DNA from: Bin87 sp963663945
GTDB lineage: Bacteria; Chloroflexota; Dehalococcoidia; Lucifugimonadales; UBA3495
Length of the DNA: 64,000 bases
Assembly: GCA_963663945.1 (NCBI GenBank)
Contig: OY760687.1
Coordinates: 1,736,001-1,800,000, forward strand
Direction of reading: 5' to 3'
Position 1 is the stretch's first letter; every line of letters starts with the position of its first letter. This document shows positions 42,439 to 52,259 of the stretch, in pieces. The notes beneath the pieces are model-generated. The model was given only the letters and a program-made list of their open reading frames with translations, was not told the origin of the DNA and ran no database searches. A program made the position numbers and the translations under genes.

Positions 42439-43752
42439 ATGGCTGACACCACGATCATTCAATCGGTGCGTGGGCGCGAAGTGCTGGACTCTCGCGGCAA
42501 CCCCACCGTGGAGGTTGACGTAACGCTGCTTGGCGGCGCTTTTGGCAGCGCGATCGTACCGTCTGGAGCGTCCACCGGACGGCATGAGGCGGTGGAACTT
42601 CGGGACGGCGATCCGACCCGGTATGAAGGCAAGGGTGTGCTGCGGGCGGTCGCCGCGGTGAACGACGTCATCGGTCCAGCATTGTGTGGCGAATTGGACG
42701 CCGCCGATCAGCCCACGTTGGACGCGCGACTACGCGACCTGGACGGTACCGCAAACAAGGCAAACCTCGGAGCCAACGCTATCCTGGGGGTTTCCCTGGC
42801 CGCCGCTCATGCCGTTGCCAACGCAGTTGGGCAACCGCTCTACCGGTACCTGGGCGGACCGGATGCCGGCGTTGTTCCGATGCCGATGGTGAACATCATC
42901 AGCGGGGGGCGTCACGCGGCCGCCGGCCTGGACATGCAGGACTTCCTGGTAATCCCCATGGGCGCCGAAACCTATCGGGAGGCGTTGCAGATGGTGGTGG
43001 CAGTGTACCGGGCCGTGGGGCGCGTCCTTTCGCAGACCGGACCCTACGCCTACGGTGTCGCTGACGAGGGCGGATATGGCCCGCCGCTACCCTGCCACGA
43101 GGACGCGCTGGGCCTGCTCTACGACGCCACCCGATTGGCCGGCTACCGGTGCGCCCGGGACGGCGATATCGCCATCGGGCTGGATGTGGCGGCGACAGAG
43201 TTTGCCGGCGATGGCGGGCGATACGCGCTGAACGCCGAAGGCCGCACGTTCACCTCGAGTGAGCTGGTTGACCTCCTGGACCATTGGGGCAAGACCTACC
43301 CCATCATTTCCATTGAGGACGGTTTGGGCGAGGACGACTGGGAGGGCTGGGAGTACCTGACGCGAAAACTGGGCGGTTCGACGCAGCTGATCGGCGATGA
43401 TCTTTTCACCACCAACCCCGAACGCCTGACGCGCGGCGATGACGCGGGCATCGCCAACGCGGTCCTGGTGAAACCCAATCAGATTGGCACCCTGACCGAG
43501 ACATTGGAAACCGTCAGGTTGGCGCAGGAACGAGGCTACCTCCCGGTGATCTCGGCGCGCTCCGGGGAGACAGAGGACACGACCATCGCCGACCTGGCCG
43601 TGGCCACCGGCGCCGGACAGATCAAGATTGGCTCCATCACCCGCTCCGAAAGGCTGGCCAAGTACAACCGGTTGCTGCGGATCGAGGAAGAGTTGGGAGA
43701 CCGCGCCATCTTCGCCGGTCGGGACGTTTTCGCGCGGTTCCTGACGTCATGA
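42439..43752 (+). CDS. Enolase-family protein with altered catalytic residues
   Basis: A 437-residue protein clearly of the enolase family along its whole length: REVLDSRGNPTVEV, VPSGASTGRHEA, DEGGYGPPLP, ISIEDGLGEDDWEGW, LIGDDLF, VLVKPNQIGTLTE and RSERLAKYNRLLRIEEELG. Metal ligands D249, E293 and D320 and the base K345 are kept, as are E210 and K396. But D168 (MQDFLVIP) replaces the usual glutamate, and A373 (ISARSGETED) replaces the histidine that is nearly invariant. The loop GGRHAAAG also differs. It may be a slow enolase or act on another acid. The stop overlaps rsmG by four bases. No other glycolytic gene is nearby. Confidence 0.85.
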   Translation: MADTTIIQSVRGREVLDSRGNPTVEVDVTLLGGAFGSAIVPSGASTGRHEAVELRDGDPTRYEGKGVLRAVAAVNDVIGPALCGELDAADQPTLDARLRDLDGTANKANLGANAILGVSLAAAHAVANAVGQPLYRYLGGPDAGVVPMPMVNIISGGRHAAAGLDMQDFLVIPMGAETYREALQMVVAVYRAVGRVLSQTGPYAYGVADEGGYGPPLPCHEDALGLLYDATRLAGYRCARDGDIAIGLDVAATEFAGDGGRYALNAEGRTFTSSELVDLLDHWGKTYPIISIEDGLGEDDWEGWEYLTRKLGGSTQLIGDDLFTTNPERLTRGDDAGIANAVLVKPNQIGTLTETLETVRLAQERGYLPVISARSGETEDTTIADLAVATGAGQIKIGSITRSERLAKYNRLLRIEEELGDRAIFAGRDVFARFLTS

Positions 43753-44489
43753 CAACCGCTGCTGAGTTGGGAATGGAGATTCTCAACGAACAGGCGGCAC
43801 GCCTGGGACTGGATCTATCAGGCGACCAGTTGGCGCAATTCGCCGAGTACCAGCGGTTGCTCGCAGAGGGGAATCAACGGGCGAACCTGACTGCAATCAC
43901 CGATCCCGAAGCCGTGCAGGTGCGGCATTTCTTTGACTCGTTGACCGCGGTGTTGCCCGTGCCCGATTGGCGGGACGACCTTCGCGTCGTCGATCTGGGC
44001 GCTGGTGCCGGGTTTCCTGGGGTTCCGCTGAAGATCGTTTTTCCGGGCATACGGTTGACGCTGGTGGAATCGACGGCCAAGAAAACGGCATTTCTGCACA
44101 CGTTGGCAGCGGGTCTGGGCCTCGACGATGTGGACATTGTCACCGCGCGAGTCGAGGACGTGGCTAGAACGGAAGGGTATCGCGGACAGTTTGATTTCGC
44201 CCTCGCCCGCGGGGTAGCGCCCATATCTGTACTCGTCGAGTACGCGCTTCCATTGTGCAAAGGGCACGGGAAATTGGTGGCGTGGAAGGGCCGGGACGGT
44301 CCCGCTGAGGCGCAGGCGGCGACTAACGCGCTGTCGGAAATGGGGGGCGAGGTCACGGACGTCGTTTCCATGAACGATCTGTCGCCGCCGCTGCCCCCGG
44401 ACCGCTGGCTAGTGACCGTGGAGAAGGTGCGCCGGACGCCGGGGAAGTACCCGCGCCGGGTGGGCGTGCCCGCCAAGCAGCCGCTATAG
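43749..44489 (+). CDS. rsmG: 16S rRNA (guanine-527-N7)-methyltransferase RsmG
   Basis: A 246-residue SAM methyltransferase: NLTAITDPEAVQVRHFFDSL, VVDLGAGAGFPGVPLKIVFP (SAM loop), LTLVESTAKKTAFL, ARAxxxI-type block ALARGVAPISVLVEYALPL, and KYPRRVGVPAKQPL at the end, typical of RsmG (PRRxGxPxKxPL). It overlaps the enolase-like gene by ATGA, so the two are translationally coupled, and its 3' end overlaps the converging aldehyde oxidoreductase gene by six bases. Confidence 0.94.
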   Translation: MTTAAELGMEILNEQAARLGLDLSGDQLAQFAEYQRLLAEGNQRANLTAITDPEAVQVRHFFDSLTAVLPVPDWRDDLRVVDLGAGAGFPGVPLKIVFPGIRLTLVESTAKKTAFLHTLAAGLGLDDVDIVTARVEDVARTEGYRGQFDFALARGVAPISVLVEYALPLCKGHGKLVAWKGRDGPAEAQAATNALSEMGGEVTDVVSMNDLSPPLPPDRWLVTVEKVRRTPGKYPRRVGVPAKQPL

Positions 44490-46406
44490 GAAAACTGAAG
44501 ACGGCTCGACGCGGCCGTCGTCGCTCCAACCCCGGGCGCGATAATAGTCCGCGATCATTGTGTCCAGCTCATCCCGGGTGAGGCCGACGCCGGCGGCGAC
44601 ACCGTCGGCGAGGGGTTCGGTCAGGGTGCGATCCGGAAGAGTGTCGTCGGAGCGCCGCCAGCCCCAACGCTGGTTGTAGCCCTTTTTGAGGTCTGCCACG
44701 TGGGCGGCAGCGCGGTGCAGTTCGTCGGCGTCGAAATCGTCCCAGCCGGTGACCATGCGGTACACGGCGGCTGATTCCTCCCAGAAATCGTCGAAAGCCC
44801 GGCGGAGGAACTTGCACCAGATGAGCGAGTCCAGCGCCGCCGCGAAATCCTCACTGTCGGCTGCTATCCTGCCGCGTCGGTCGTCAACGGTCAGGCGGTC
44901 CACCTCCGGCGAGAAGTCGGCGTCGTAGGCTGAGGTGCGGTTATGGCACGCGCCACGTGGAGTGGTTGCCAGACCCAGCGCCAGGGTTTTCAGGCTGCGG
45001 GGTTCGTAGCCGGGCATCTCCAGTCCCTTCACCTGCATCGCCCAGGATCCCGATCCGCCGCCAACGTGCTCGGCGGCCAGACGCGTGCCCTCGGCCAGGA
45101 GATTGCCCAGCGCACCACGACGATGTGCGATGTCTTCCAGAAGGTCGATCACTGCAGCGGCGTCACCGAAGTTCAGCGCGGGCCGGGCAGAGGCACTGGA
45201 ATTGCCCAGGTCCAGGGACGGCAACAGCCCGCGTCCGGCGGTTTCCATGGCCCAGGCGATGACCCCGCCGGCTGAGATTGTGTCCAGACCCAGTTCGTCG
45301 CACCGTCGCACCGCGCGGATCACCGCATCGGGGTCGCCGACGCCGACCAACGGACCCAGGGCGAAGAGGCTTTCGTACTCCAGGCGGGCGCTGACCTCGC
45401 CGGCTCCGTTTGCCCCCATGTCTTTCTTGCCCACCGTGACGATCTTTTCGCATCCGATGGTGCAGTTGGCGCAATGGGCGGATCGGGTTGTTTTGGTCTG
45501 GTGCAGCGCCTCGCCGCTGACCGCCTCCGCGCTTTCGAAGGTGGACTGTTGGAAATTGCGCGTGGGCAAAGTGCCCAGGCGGTTGAACACCGACACATTG
45601 GCGATGGTGCCCAGCTCTCGGTACTTGGCGGTGGCGGCTCCCAGGCTCCGCCGGCTGAGATCCCGGGCGTACTCCCGCAGGGCGCCCGGATCCGCGACTG
45701 GAGGATCCGCGCCGGGATCACCGCGAACGGCGATGGCCTTGAGGTTTTTGCTGCCCATCACCGCGCCCGGGCCGCAGCGTCCGGCCTGGCGACCGCCGTC
45801 GTTGGCGATGCTGGCGAAGCGGACCAGGTTCTCGCCGGCCGGACCGATGCAGGCCACCCGCACCGGCCGACGGCTGCCGTCGTCCAGTTGCTGTTTCACC
45901 GCTGTTTCGGTGTCCATGGTGGAAAAGCCGAGCAGATGATCGGCCGATTTTACGTGCGGAACGCCGTCGGTGTCGATGTGGAGCAACGCGGGATGCTCGG
46001 AGCGCCCGGTGATGACGAGAGCGTCGCCGCAGGCCCGTTTCAGCTCGACGGCCAGGTGGCTGGAAGACAGGCCGTCCGCGATGAAGCCGGTCAGCGGCGA
46101 ACGCGTCATCACGGCAAACTTGCTGGAGGTGGTCAGCCGGGTGCCCACCAGCGGGCTGGTCACGAAAATCAGCGGGTTTTCCGGCGCCAGGGCGGAATCC
46201 ATCAACCGTAGCCTGTCGGCGTCGGAAAGGCGTTCGCCGTCGTGGTCAACAGCAGGTCCGCCGTAGCGATGAAGCAGCCATGTACCCAGCCCAATGCCGC
46301 CGATGGTGGACCGAAGGGCGTCCCGGGGTATTGGGTCGCGCCGGTATTCGCCGGTGGTCAGGTCAACCACCGTGGCGAATCCCCGGTAGCCATGGAGAGC
46401 AGACAT
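44484..46406 (-). CDS. Aldehyde ferredoxin oxidoreductase (tungsten/molybdopterin enzyme)
   Basis: A 640-residue AOR-family enzyme, which oxidises aldehydes to acids with ferredoxin using a bis-pterin W or Mo site. The 4Fe-4S cysteines are C312, C315 and C319 (HCANCTIGCEK) and C487 (PRGACHNR). GFATVVDLTTGEY opens the pterin-binding domain 1, and GPGAVMGSKNLKAIAVRG is the classic cofactor-site segment. ATG 46406 begins five bases after the moaD stop; the longer frame lies inside moaD. The mobA-moaD-AOR order shows a cofactor-and-enzyme operon. AOR enzymes are oxygen-sensitive, which contrasts with the oxygenases nearby. The aldehyde substrate is unknown. Confidence 0.93.
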   Translation of the reverse strand: MSALHGYRGFATVVDLTTGEYRRDPIPRDALRSTIGGIGLGTWLLHRYGGPAVDHDGERLSDADRLRLMDSALAPENPLIFVTSPLVGTRLTTSSKFAVMTRSPLTGFIADGLSSSHLAVELKRACGDALVITGRSEHPALLHIDTDGVPHVKSADHLLGFSTMDTETAVKQQLDDGSRRPVRVACIGPAGENLVRFASIANDGGRQAGRCGPGAVMGSKNLKAIAVRGDPGADPPVADPGALREYARDLSRRSLGAATAKYRELGTIANVSVFNRLGTLPTRNFQQSTFESAEAVSGEALHQTKTTRSAHCANCTIGCEKIVTVGKKDMGANGAGEVSARLEYESLFALGPLVGVGDPDAVIRAVRRCDELGLDTISAGGVIAWAMETAGRGLLPSLDLGNSSASARPALNFGDAAAVIDLLEDIAHRRGALGNLLAEGTRLAAEHVGGGSGSWAMQVKGLEMPGYEPRSLKTLALGLATTPRGACHNRTSAYDADFSPEVDRLTVDDRRGRIAADSEDFAAALDSLIWCKFLRRAFDDFWEESAAVYRMVTGWDDFDADELHRAAAHVADLKKGYNQRWGWRRSDDTLPDRTLTEPLADGVAAGVGLTRDELDTMIADYYRARGWSDDGRVEPSSVFL

Positions 46407-46411
46407 GGCGC

Positions 46412-46738
46412 TCAACCGCCGGCCTGGTTGGACAACAGGAGCAATGATTCGCCTGGCGTCCACGGCGCGACTAAGTCGGCGTTGGACGACAAAAAGGCGA
46501 GGCCATTCCGGTTCAAGGCGTAGCCGTCAGCCACGGAAACCGCACCGTCCTCAGCGAGATGAAGCGCGTTGCCGACGAGTTCAGGGCATTCACCAGCGAG
46601 AGCATCAACCACCGCACGGACGGATGCTCCTGAGTCCACCGCCAGCGTCACACTGCTGGCGCCGGCCTGGATGCGGGCCATGCCGAACAATTCCACGGTG
46701 ACGACTACGCTGTCGCCGGCGGTCGTAGTGCGGTTCAT
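46412..46738 (-). CDS. MoaD/ThiS-family sulfur carrier protein
   Basis: A 108-residue beta-grasp protein ending in the required Gly-Gly (SNQAGG). VTVELFGMARIQAG and LNRNGLAFLSSNADLV fit MoaD-like carriers that donate sulfur to the pterin dithiolene. It overlaps mobA by four bases and precedes the aldehyde oxidoreductase by five, so it is probably the dedicated carrier for that enzyme's cofactor, as also seen beside other AOR genes. The first 15 residues are an extra polar tail. Confidence 0.85.
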   Translation of the reverse strand: MNRTTTAGDSVVVTVELFGMARIQAGASSVTLAVDSGASVRAVVDALAGECPELVGNALHLAEDGAVSVADGYALNRNGLAFLSSNADLVAPWTPGESLLLLSNQAGG

Positions 46739-47355
46739 CGCGCCAGTTCCGTGGCCCGCGCCAAATCTTCGGGCCGATTGATGTTGAAGAAACTGAGCAG
46801 GTCCGGATCGAACTCTCTGATTTCGTCCTCCGGCACGTAACGTACGGCAACGTCGTCGAAGAAGCCGGAGATCTTCAACTGGCCGGCGCGCAGTTTGGCC
46901 TCGATAGCCGGCAGGCAACGTTCCGCGTAAAGCGCGTGGGTGGGTTCCGGCCTGCCCTCGATCACTGGTACAACCGCGTCGACGCCGCCTCGCAGTCCGG
47001 CCATGTGTGCCAGGAGGGGGGCGGACAGGAACGGCATGTCGCACGCGGTGACCAGTGACCATTCGGTAGGCGAAGCGTTCAACCCGGTGTAGATGCCACC
47101 GAGTGACCCGCAGTCCGGAAACAGGTCGACAGCGATCAGGTGATCATCGTCCAGCGGCAGTGCGGCGGCGCGGTCCGCGTCGGCAACTACGATCACCACG
47201 CTCTTGGCGGAGACGGGTTCGGACGCCCTTCGAATGACGCGGCGGATCAGCGGTTCTCCGGCAAATGGTTCGACCGCCTTGTCACGACCCAGCCGCCGAC
47301 TCTGGCCCCCTGCGAGGATTACGGCGGTAATGGCTGATTTGCCGACGGAATTCAT
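46735..47355 (-). CDS. mobA: Molybdenum cofactor guanylyltransferase (MobA)
   Basis: A 206-residue nucleotidyltransferase: the G-rich motif LAGGQSRRLGRDKA near residue 15, LIRRVIRRASE, GGIYTGLNAS and ACDMPFLSAPLLAHM match MobA, which adds GMP to molybdopterin. The C terminus (FFNINRPEDLARA) is also typical. It is first in an operon with moaD and an AOR gene, linked by a four-base overlap. An extended -10 TGATATGCT lies 33 bases upstream. Confidence 0.93.
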   Translation of the reverse strand: MNSVGKSAITAVILAGGQSRRLGRDKAVEPFAGEPLIRRVIRRASEPVSAKSVVIVVADADRAAALPLDDDHLIAVDLFPDCGSLGGIYTGLNASPTEWSLVTACDMPFLSAPLLAHMAGLRGGVDAVVPVIEGRPEPTHALYAERCLPAIEAKLRAGQLKISGFFDDVAVRYVPEDEIREFDPDLLSFFNINRPEDLARATELAR

Positions 47356-47387
47356 AACGCAGATCGTCCCGCAGTGCTGACAAGTTC

Positions 47388-47396
47388 AGCATATCA
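47388..47396 (-). promoter_or_regulatory. Extended -10 promoter of mobA-moaD-AOR
   Basis: TGA-TATGCT on the minus strand, 33 bases before the mobA ATG. GCTGA-ACTTG-TCAGC (47376-47390) forms a small hairpin overlapping its downstream edge. Confidence 0.5.
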
Positions 47397-47438
47397 CCGC
47401 TGATTGGTAATCGCACGTTATTCGCCCGACGGAAGGGG

Positions 47439-48254
47439 TCAAACTCCCTGCTCGCCCAGGAACTCCCGGATGTGCTGCACGCACCATTCGGGGTAGATGA
47501 CGTTCACACCGTGGCCCAGGCCGGGCCACACGTCCAGCCGGCTGTTGGGAATTTCGGAGGCCATGAACTCCTGCTGCTCCATGCCTGTGGTCAGCGATTC
47601 GTCACCGGTCAGCAGCAGGGTGGGTACCGCGATGTCTTTCAGGTGAGGGCCGAAGTCCAGGCTGTCCAGGTAGCTGTGCAGGGCCTGGCCGATCTCTCCC
47701 GGCGTTCTGTCCATCTCCGCGATGTACCAGTCTTTCAAGCCCTCAGCGGCGTGGCGCATGTCCAGGCGGAAGTTGATGGTCGCCGCGCTCCATGCCCCAA
47801 TGCCGCCCTGCTCCATGGTGGCCAGCCAACTGCCGCCGGGCGTCGAATTTTCCCGGCGGGTCAGGCGACACGGCGAGTTGCACAGTACGAGTGCGCGGCA
47901 CCGGTCCGGATAATCATGGGCGAACTGCATACCCATGATGCCTCCGAAGGACTCGCCTACGTAAACCACGCGCTCCACGCCGGCGTCGTCGAGGATCGCC
48001 AGCAGGTCTCCCATGAGCGTGTCCAGCGTCGGCTCGTAATGGGCGGGGTCAATGGCAGACTGGCCCATGCCGCGCATGTCCGGTCGGATGACCCGATACT
48101 CTCGGCCCAGCAGGGGCGGCCAGTTGTACCAGAACTTGCCGCTGCGGGAGAAGCCGTGCTGCAGCACGATCGCCTCGCGGGCCGACCGCCAGGGGTCGGT
48201 AAAATCGTCCAGATAGTAGTGCAGTTTGGCGTCGCCACGCTGGATGGTTGGCAC
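47439..48254 (-). CDS. Alpha/beta hydrolase
   Basis: A 271-residue alpha/beta hydrolase: VLQHGFSRSGKFW (oxyanion region), RVIRPDMRGMGQS, VVYVGESFGGIMGMQFA with the nucleophile in GESFGG, the acid in LLTGDES, and the histidine in PGLGHGVN. The start is GTG 48254, chosen because GGGAGG lies six bases upstream; the longer frame extends into the divergent gene. Such enzymes hydrolyse esters, C-C bonds or lactones; the substrate is unknown. It is divergent from the PLP-decarboxylase operon with 103 bases between. Confidence 0.85.
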   Translation of the reverse strand: MPTIQRGDAKLHYYLDDFTDPWRSAREAIVLQHGFSRSGKFWYNWPPLLGREYRVIRPDMRGMGQSAIDPAHYEPTLDTLMGDLLAILDDAGVERVVYVGESFGGIMGMQFAHDYPDRCRALVLCNSPCRLTRRENSTPGGSWLATMEQGGIGAWSAATINFRLDMRHAAEGLKDWYIAEMDRTPGEIGQALHSYLDSLDFGPHLKDIAVPTLLLTGDESLTTGMEQQEFMASEIPNSRLDVWPGLGHGVNVIYPEWCVQHIREFLGEQGV

Positions 48255-48357
48255 GATGCGCCTCCCGATTGCGGTTTTTGCTCGTATACCATACCCTTCC
48301 GGCACGGGCAATCCAGGGTGCGCTGAATAGCCCATTCTCACCGGAGGAAACAAGGCC

Positions 48358-49488
48358 ATGCCGAGCACGCTGGCGTCTACTCCCCTGTCCGAAATCGAGA
48401 TACAGGAACGTCTGACCGGGCTCCTGAGTGACCTGGACATTTTTTCCCAACGCCAGATCGGATATCCCACGAACCAAACCTACGATTTTTCTTCCCTGTT
48501 GCCCTTCCTGGCATTTTCCATCAACAACGTCGGCGACCCCTTTCACGCCAGCAACTACTGGAGCAACACGCACGCATTCGAGCGGGAGGTCATCTCGCGT
48601 TTCGCCCACCTGATGCGCATCGACGCCGGAGATGCGTGGGGGTACGTAACCTCCGGGGGAACCGAAGGAAACATGTACGGGTTGTACCTGGCCCGGGAGC
48701 TGTTCCCCAACGCCATGTTCTACTTCTCGGAGGAGACCCATTACAGCGTCCTGAAAAACGTTCGCGTGCTCAACGCCCGTCACATCATGATACGCCGGCA
48801 GGACAACGGTGAGATTGACTACGACGACCTCCGCGACATGATTCGGGTCAACCGGGACCTCCCGGTGGTTATCATGGCCAACGTGGGCACCACCATGCGC
48901 GGGGCCGTCGACGATATTCCCCGGATTCGGGAAATCCTGACGGACCTTGCCATCACCAACTCGTACATTCACGCGGACGCCGCCCTCAGCGGCATGATCC
49001 TGCCCTTCGTGGACGATCCGCAGGCCTACGGATTCGACGCCGGCATTGACAGTGTGTCCGTAAGCGGCCACAAGATGATCGGCGCGCCGTTGCCCTGTGG
49101 CGTGGTCCTGACCAGGCGGCCCTACGTGGAGCGGGTAGGCCGTGCCATCGAGTACGTAGGGGTCCAAGACACCACGCTGTCCGGCTCGCGCAGCGCGTTC
49201 GCTCCGCTGCTCCTCTGGCACGCCTTGGCGCGGCTTGGAGACGAGGGATTTCGCCGGCTGGTGGCCGGGGCCCTGGAGACCGCCGAGTATGCCGTGGGCC
49301 AGTTCAACGAGCGGGGGATCCCGGCGTGGCGACACCGGAATTCGGTCACGGTGGTTTTCCCCAGGCCGGTGCCGGAAGTATTCCGCAAATGGCAGATGGC
49401 GCCCGAAGCCGAGATCACTCACGTCATTACCATGCCGCACGTGACCCACGAGATGATTGACGAACTCGTGGATGATTGTGCCACCTGA
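48358..49488 (+). CDS. PLP-dependent group II decarboxylase (histidine-decarboxylase-like)
   Basis: A 376-residue fold-type I PLP enzyme most like bacterial histidine decarboxylases (about 380 residues). H128 in ETHYSV stacks on PLP, D207 and H205 in IHADAAL bind the cofactor, and K239 in SVSGHKMIG is the Schiff-base lysine; GYVTSGGTEGN binds phosphate. INNVGDPFHASNYWSNTHAFEREV (in part) and DTTLSGSRS are typical of the family. Others in it act on tyrosine, DOPA, glutamate or serine, so the substrate is not certain. GGAGG precedes the ATG. It heads a tight plus-strand operon: a double-ACT gene starts 13 bases later, then an HpaB-type monooxygenase and a MOSC protein. Confidence 0.88.
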   Translation: MPSTLASTPLSEIEIQERLTGLLSDLDIFSQRQIGYPTNQTYDFSSLLPFLAFSINNVGDPFHASNYWSNTHAFEREVISRFAHLMRIDAGDAWGYVTSGGTEGNMYGLYLARELFPNAMFYFSEETHYSVLKNVRVLNARHIMIRRQDNGEIDYDDLRDMIRVNRDLPVVIMANVGTTMRGAVDDIPRIREILTDLAITNSYIHADAALSGMILPFVDDPQAYGFDAGIDSVSVSGHKMIGAPLPCGVVLTRRPYVERVGRAIEYVGVQDTTLSGSRSAFAPLLLWHALARLGDEGFRRLVAGALETAEYAVGQFNERGIPAWRHRNSVTVVFPRPVPEVFRKWQMAPEAEITHVITMPHVTHEMIDELVDDCAT

Positions 49489-49501
49489 GGTGCGTTTCAC
49501 C

Positions 49502-49912
49502 ATGAACCAATCCGGTCCGATCAACCGCATCGTCATCATGGCCGACAACGAAGTCGGAGTGATCGCCGACATCACGAGCGCGCTGGCCGCAGAACAGATC
49601 AACGTCGAATCGATCAACACTGAAACTGCCGGGAACCGAGGCACGGTGGTGTTGACCGTGGACAATTACGACCGGGCCCTGTACGTGCTGAACGGCTCGG
49701 GTTTCAAGGCGGTCGGAGATGACGCGCTGGTCATCCGGTTGCCGGACGAACCGGGCGCCCTGGCCGCTGCGGCCGATCGCCTGAAGCAGGCCGGCGTCAA
49801 CATCCAGAGCATGCACATCCTCAACCGTCGCGAGGGATACGCATTGATCGCGCTGACGGTCGATGATCGCCCGCGAGCGGTGGACGCCGTCGGGGGTGAC
49901 GCGATCGTCTGA
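49502..49912 (+). CDS. Stand-alone double ACT-domain protein
   Basis: A 136-residue protein made of two ACT domains: INRIVIMADNEVGVIADITSALAAEQINVESIN (residues 7-39, in part) and LVIRLPDEPGALAAAADRLKQAGVNIQSM (about 75-103, in part). ACT pairs bind amino acids, often as regulators. The ATG at 49502 follows GAGGTG, which is inside the decarboxylase stop region, and the longer frame is rejected. Its place between an amino acid decarboxylase and a monooxygenase suggests it senses the amino acid feeding the pathway. Confidence 0.85.
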   Translation: MNQSGPINRIVIMADNEVGVIADITSALAAEQINVESINTETAGNRGTVVLTVDNYDRALYVLNGSGFKAVGDDALVIRLPDEPGALAAAADRLKQAGVNIQSMHILNRREGYALIALTVDDRPRAVDAVGGDAIV

Positions 49913-49958
49913 CGCCCATTTCGCTGGATTTGATTGGACAGGAAACGGAGGAACGCCC

Positions 49959-51413
<1,455 letters not shown>

Positions 51414-51418
51414 CGCTT

Positions 51419-52180
51419 GTGATTACCGTTGCTGAAATCAACATTGCGCCGGTCAAGTCCATGGCGCTGGTACCGCTTACGGAGACGAGGCTGGACCTCG
51501 GGGGGATCCTGGACGACCGCCGGTTCTTCCTGGTGAACAGCCAGGGTCGTTTGCTCTCACGTCGTAACGTGGGCAAGCTTGCCCAGCTGGTCACTTCATG
51601 GGACCCGTCTTCCGAGGTGCTGCGTATTGAGTTTCCGGACGGCAGCGTATTGGAGGGAACACCGGAGCTGGACAGCCCGGTATGGACGATCATATGGGGT
51701 CGCCGCGTGCGCAGTCGCGCGTTGATGGGCGACTGGATGCGGGCCATCAGCGAGTTTTGCGGCCAGCCGGCCATGCTGATGATGTCGGACCTGCCTTGCC
51801 AGGTCTTCGACGAGTTCCCGGTGTCGGTCCTGTCCCGGGCGTCCGTCGAACGCCTGTCGACCCAGATGGGCATGTCGGAGGACGAATGCCTCGCCACCGA
51901 CCGGTTCCGGCCGACGCTGCTCCTGGACGGCTGCGAACCGCACGCGGAAGACGCCTGGATGAACCGCACCCTGTCCATCGGCGATGCCATCGTGCGCGTC
52001 CTGGCTCCCGACCCGCGCTGCGCCATCATCGATCAGGACCCGGTCACCGGCGAAACCGACACCGAAGCCGTGAAATCTATACTGGGCTACCGGCCCAACG
52101 CGCTGGCCGCGTACTTCGGAGTGTACGGCATCGTCGAGAAGCCCGGCGTCGTGCGCGTCGGCGACGAAGTAACGGTCTAG
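51419..52180 (+). CDS. MOSC-domain protein
   Basis: A 253-residue protein: an N-terminal MOSC_N barrel (VAEINIAPVKSMALVPL, LDDRRFFLVNSQGRLLSRRNV) and a C-terminal MOSC domain (DRFRPTLLLDGCEPHAED..., then VRVLAPDPRCAIIDQDPVTGE, with the conserved cysteine). MOSC proteins handle molybdenum cofactor sulfuration or, as in YcbX/mARC, bind Moco and reduce N-hydroxylated compounds. GTG 51419 starts five bases after the HpaB stop, with GGAG eight bases upstream, so it is part of the operon. The N-hydroxylated-substrate type would be an attractive partner for an amine-forming, oxygen-using pathway, but this is inference. Confidence 0.87.
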   Translation: MITVAEINIAPVKSMALVPLTETRLDLGGILDDRRFFLVNSQGRLLSRRNVGKLAQLVTSWDPSSEVLRIEFPDGSVLEGTPELDSPVWTIIWGRRVRSRALMGDWMRAISEFCGQPAMLMMSDLPCQVFDEFPVSVLSRASVERLSTQMGMSEDECLATDRFRPTLLLDGCEPHAEDAWMNRTLSIGDAIVRVLAPDPRCAIIDQDPVTGETDTEAVKSILGYRPNALAAYFGVYGIVEKPGVVRVGDEVTV

Positions 52181-52193
52181 ACCCGAACCAATT

Positions 52194-52226
52194 GGGGGTC
52201 CACCGACAATTCGTCGGTGGGCCCCC
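52194..52226. terminator. Bidirectional hairpin terminator between MOSC and aminotransferase genes
   Basis: A 14-bp stem (GGGGGTCCACCGAC / GTCGGTGGGCCCCC, one G-U pair) with an AATTC loop, 13 bases after the MOSC stop and between two converging genes. No T-run on either side. Confidence 0.65.
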
Positions 52227-52259
52227 AGGGTCCAACTGGATACTGGCGTTTGCAGCGGG

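Noticed and set aside
48254..48470. A longer N terminus for the alpha/beta hydrolase starting at 48470
   Set aside because: It overlaps the start of the divergent decarboxylase gene, has no ribosome site, and the added residues show no hydrolase features; GTG 48254 has GGGAGG upstream.
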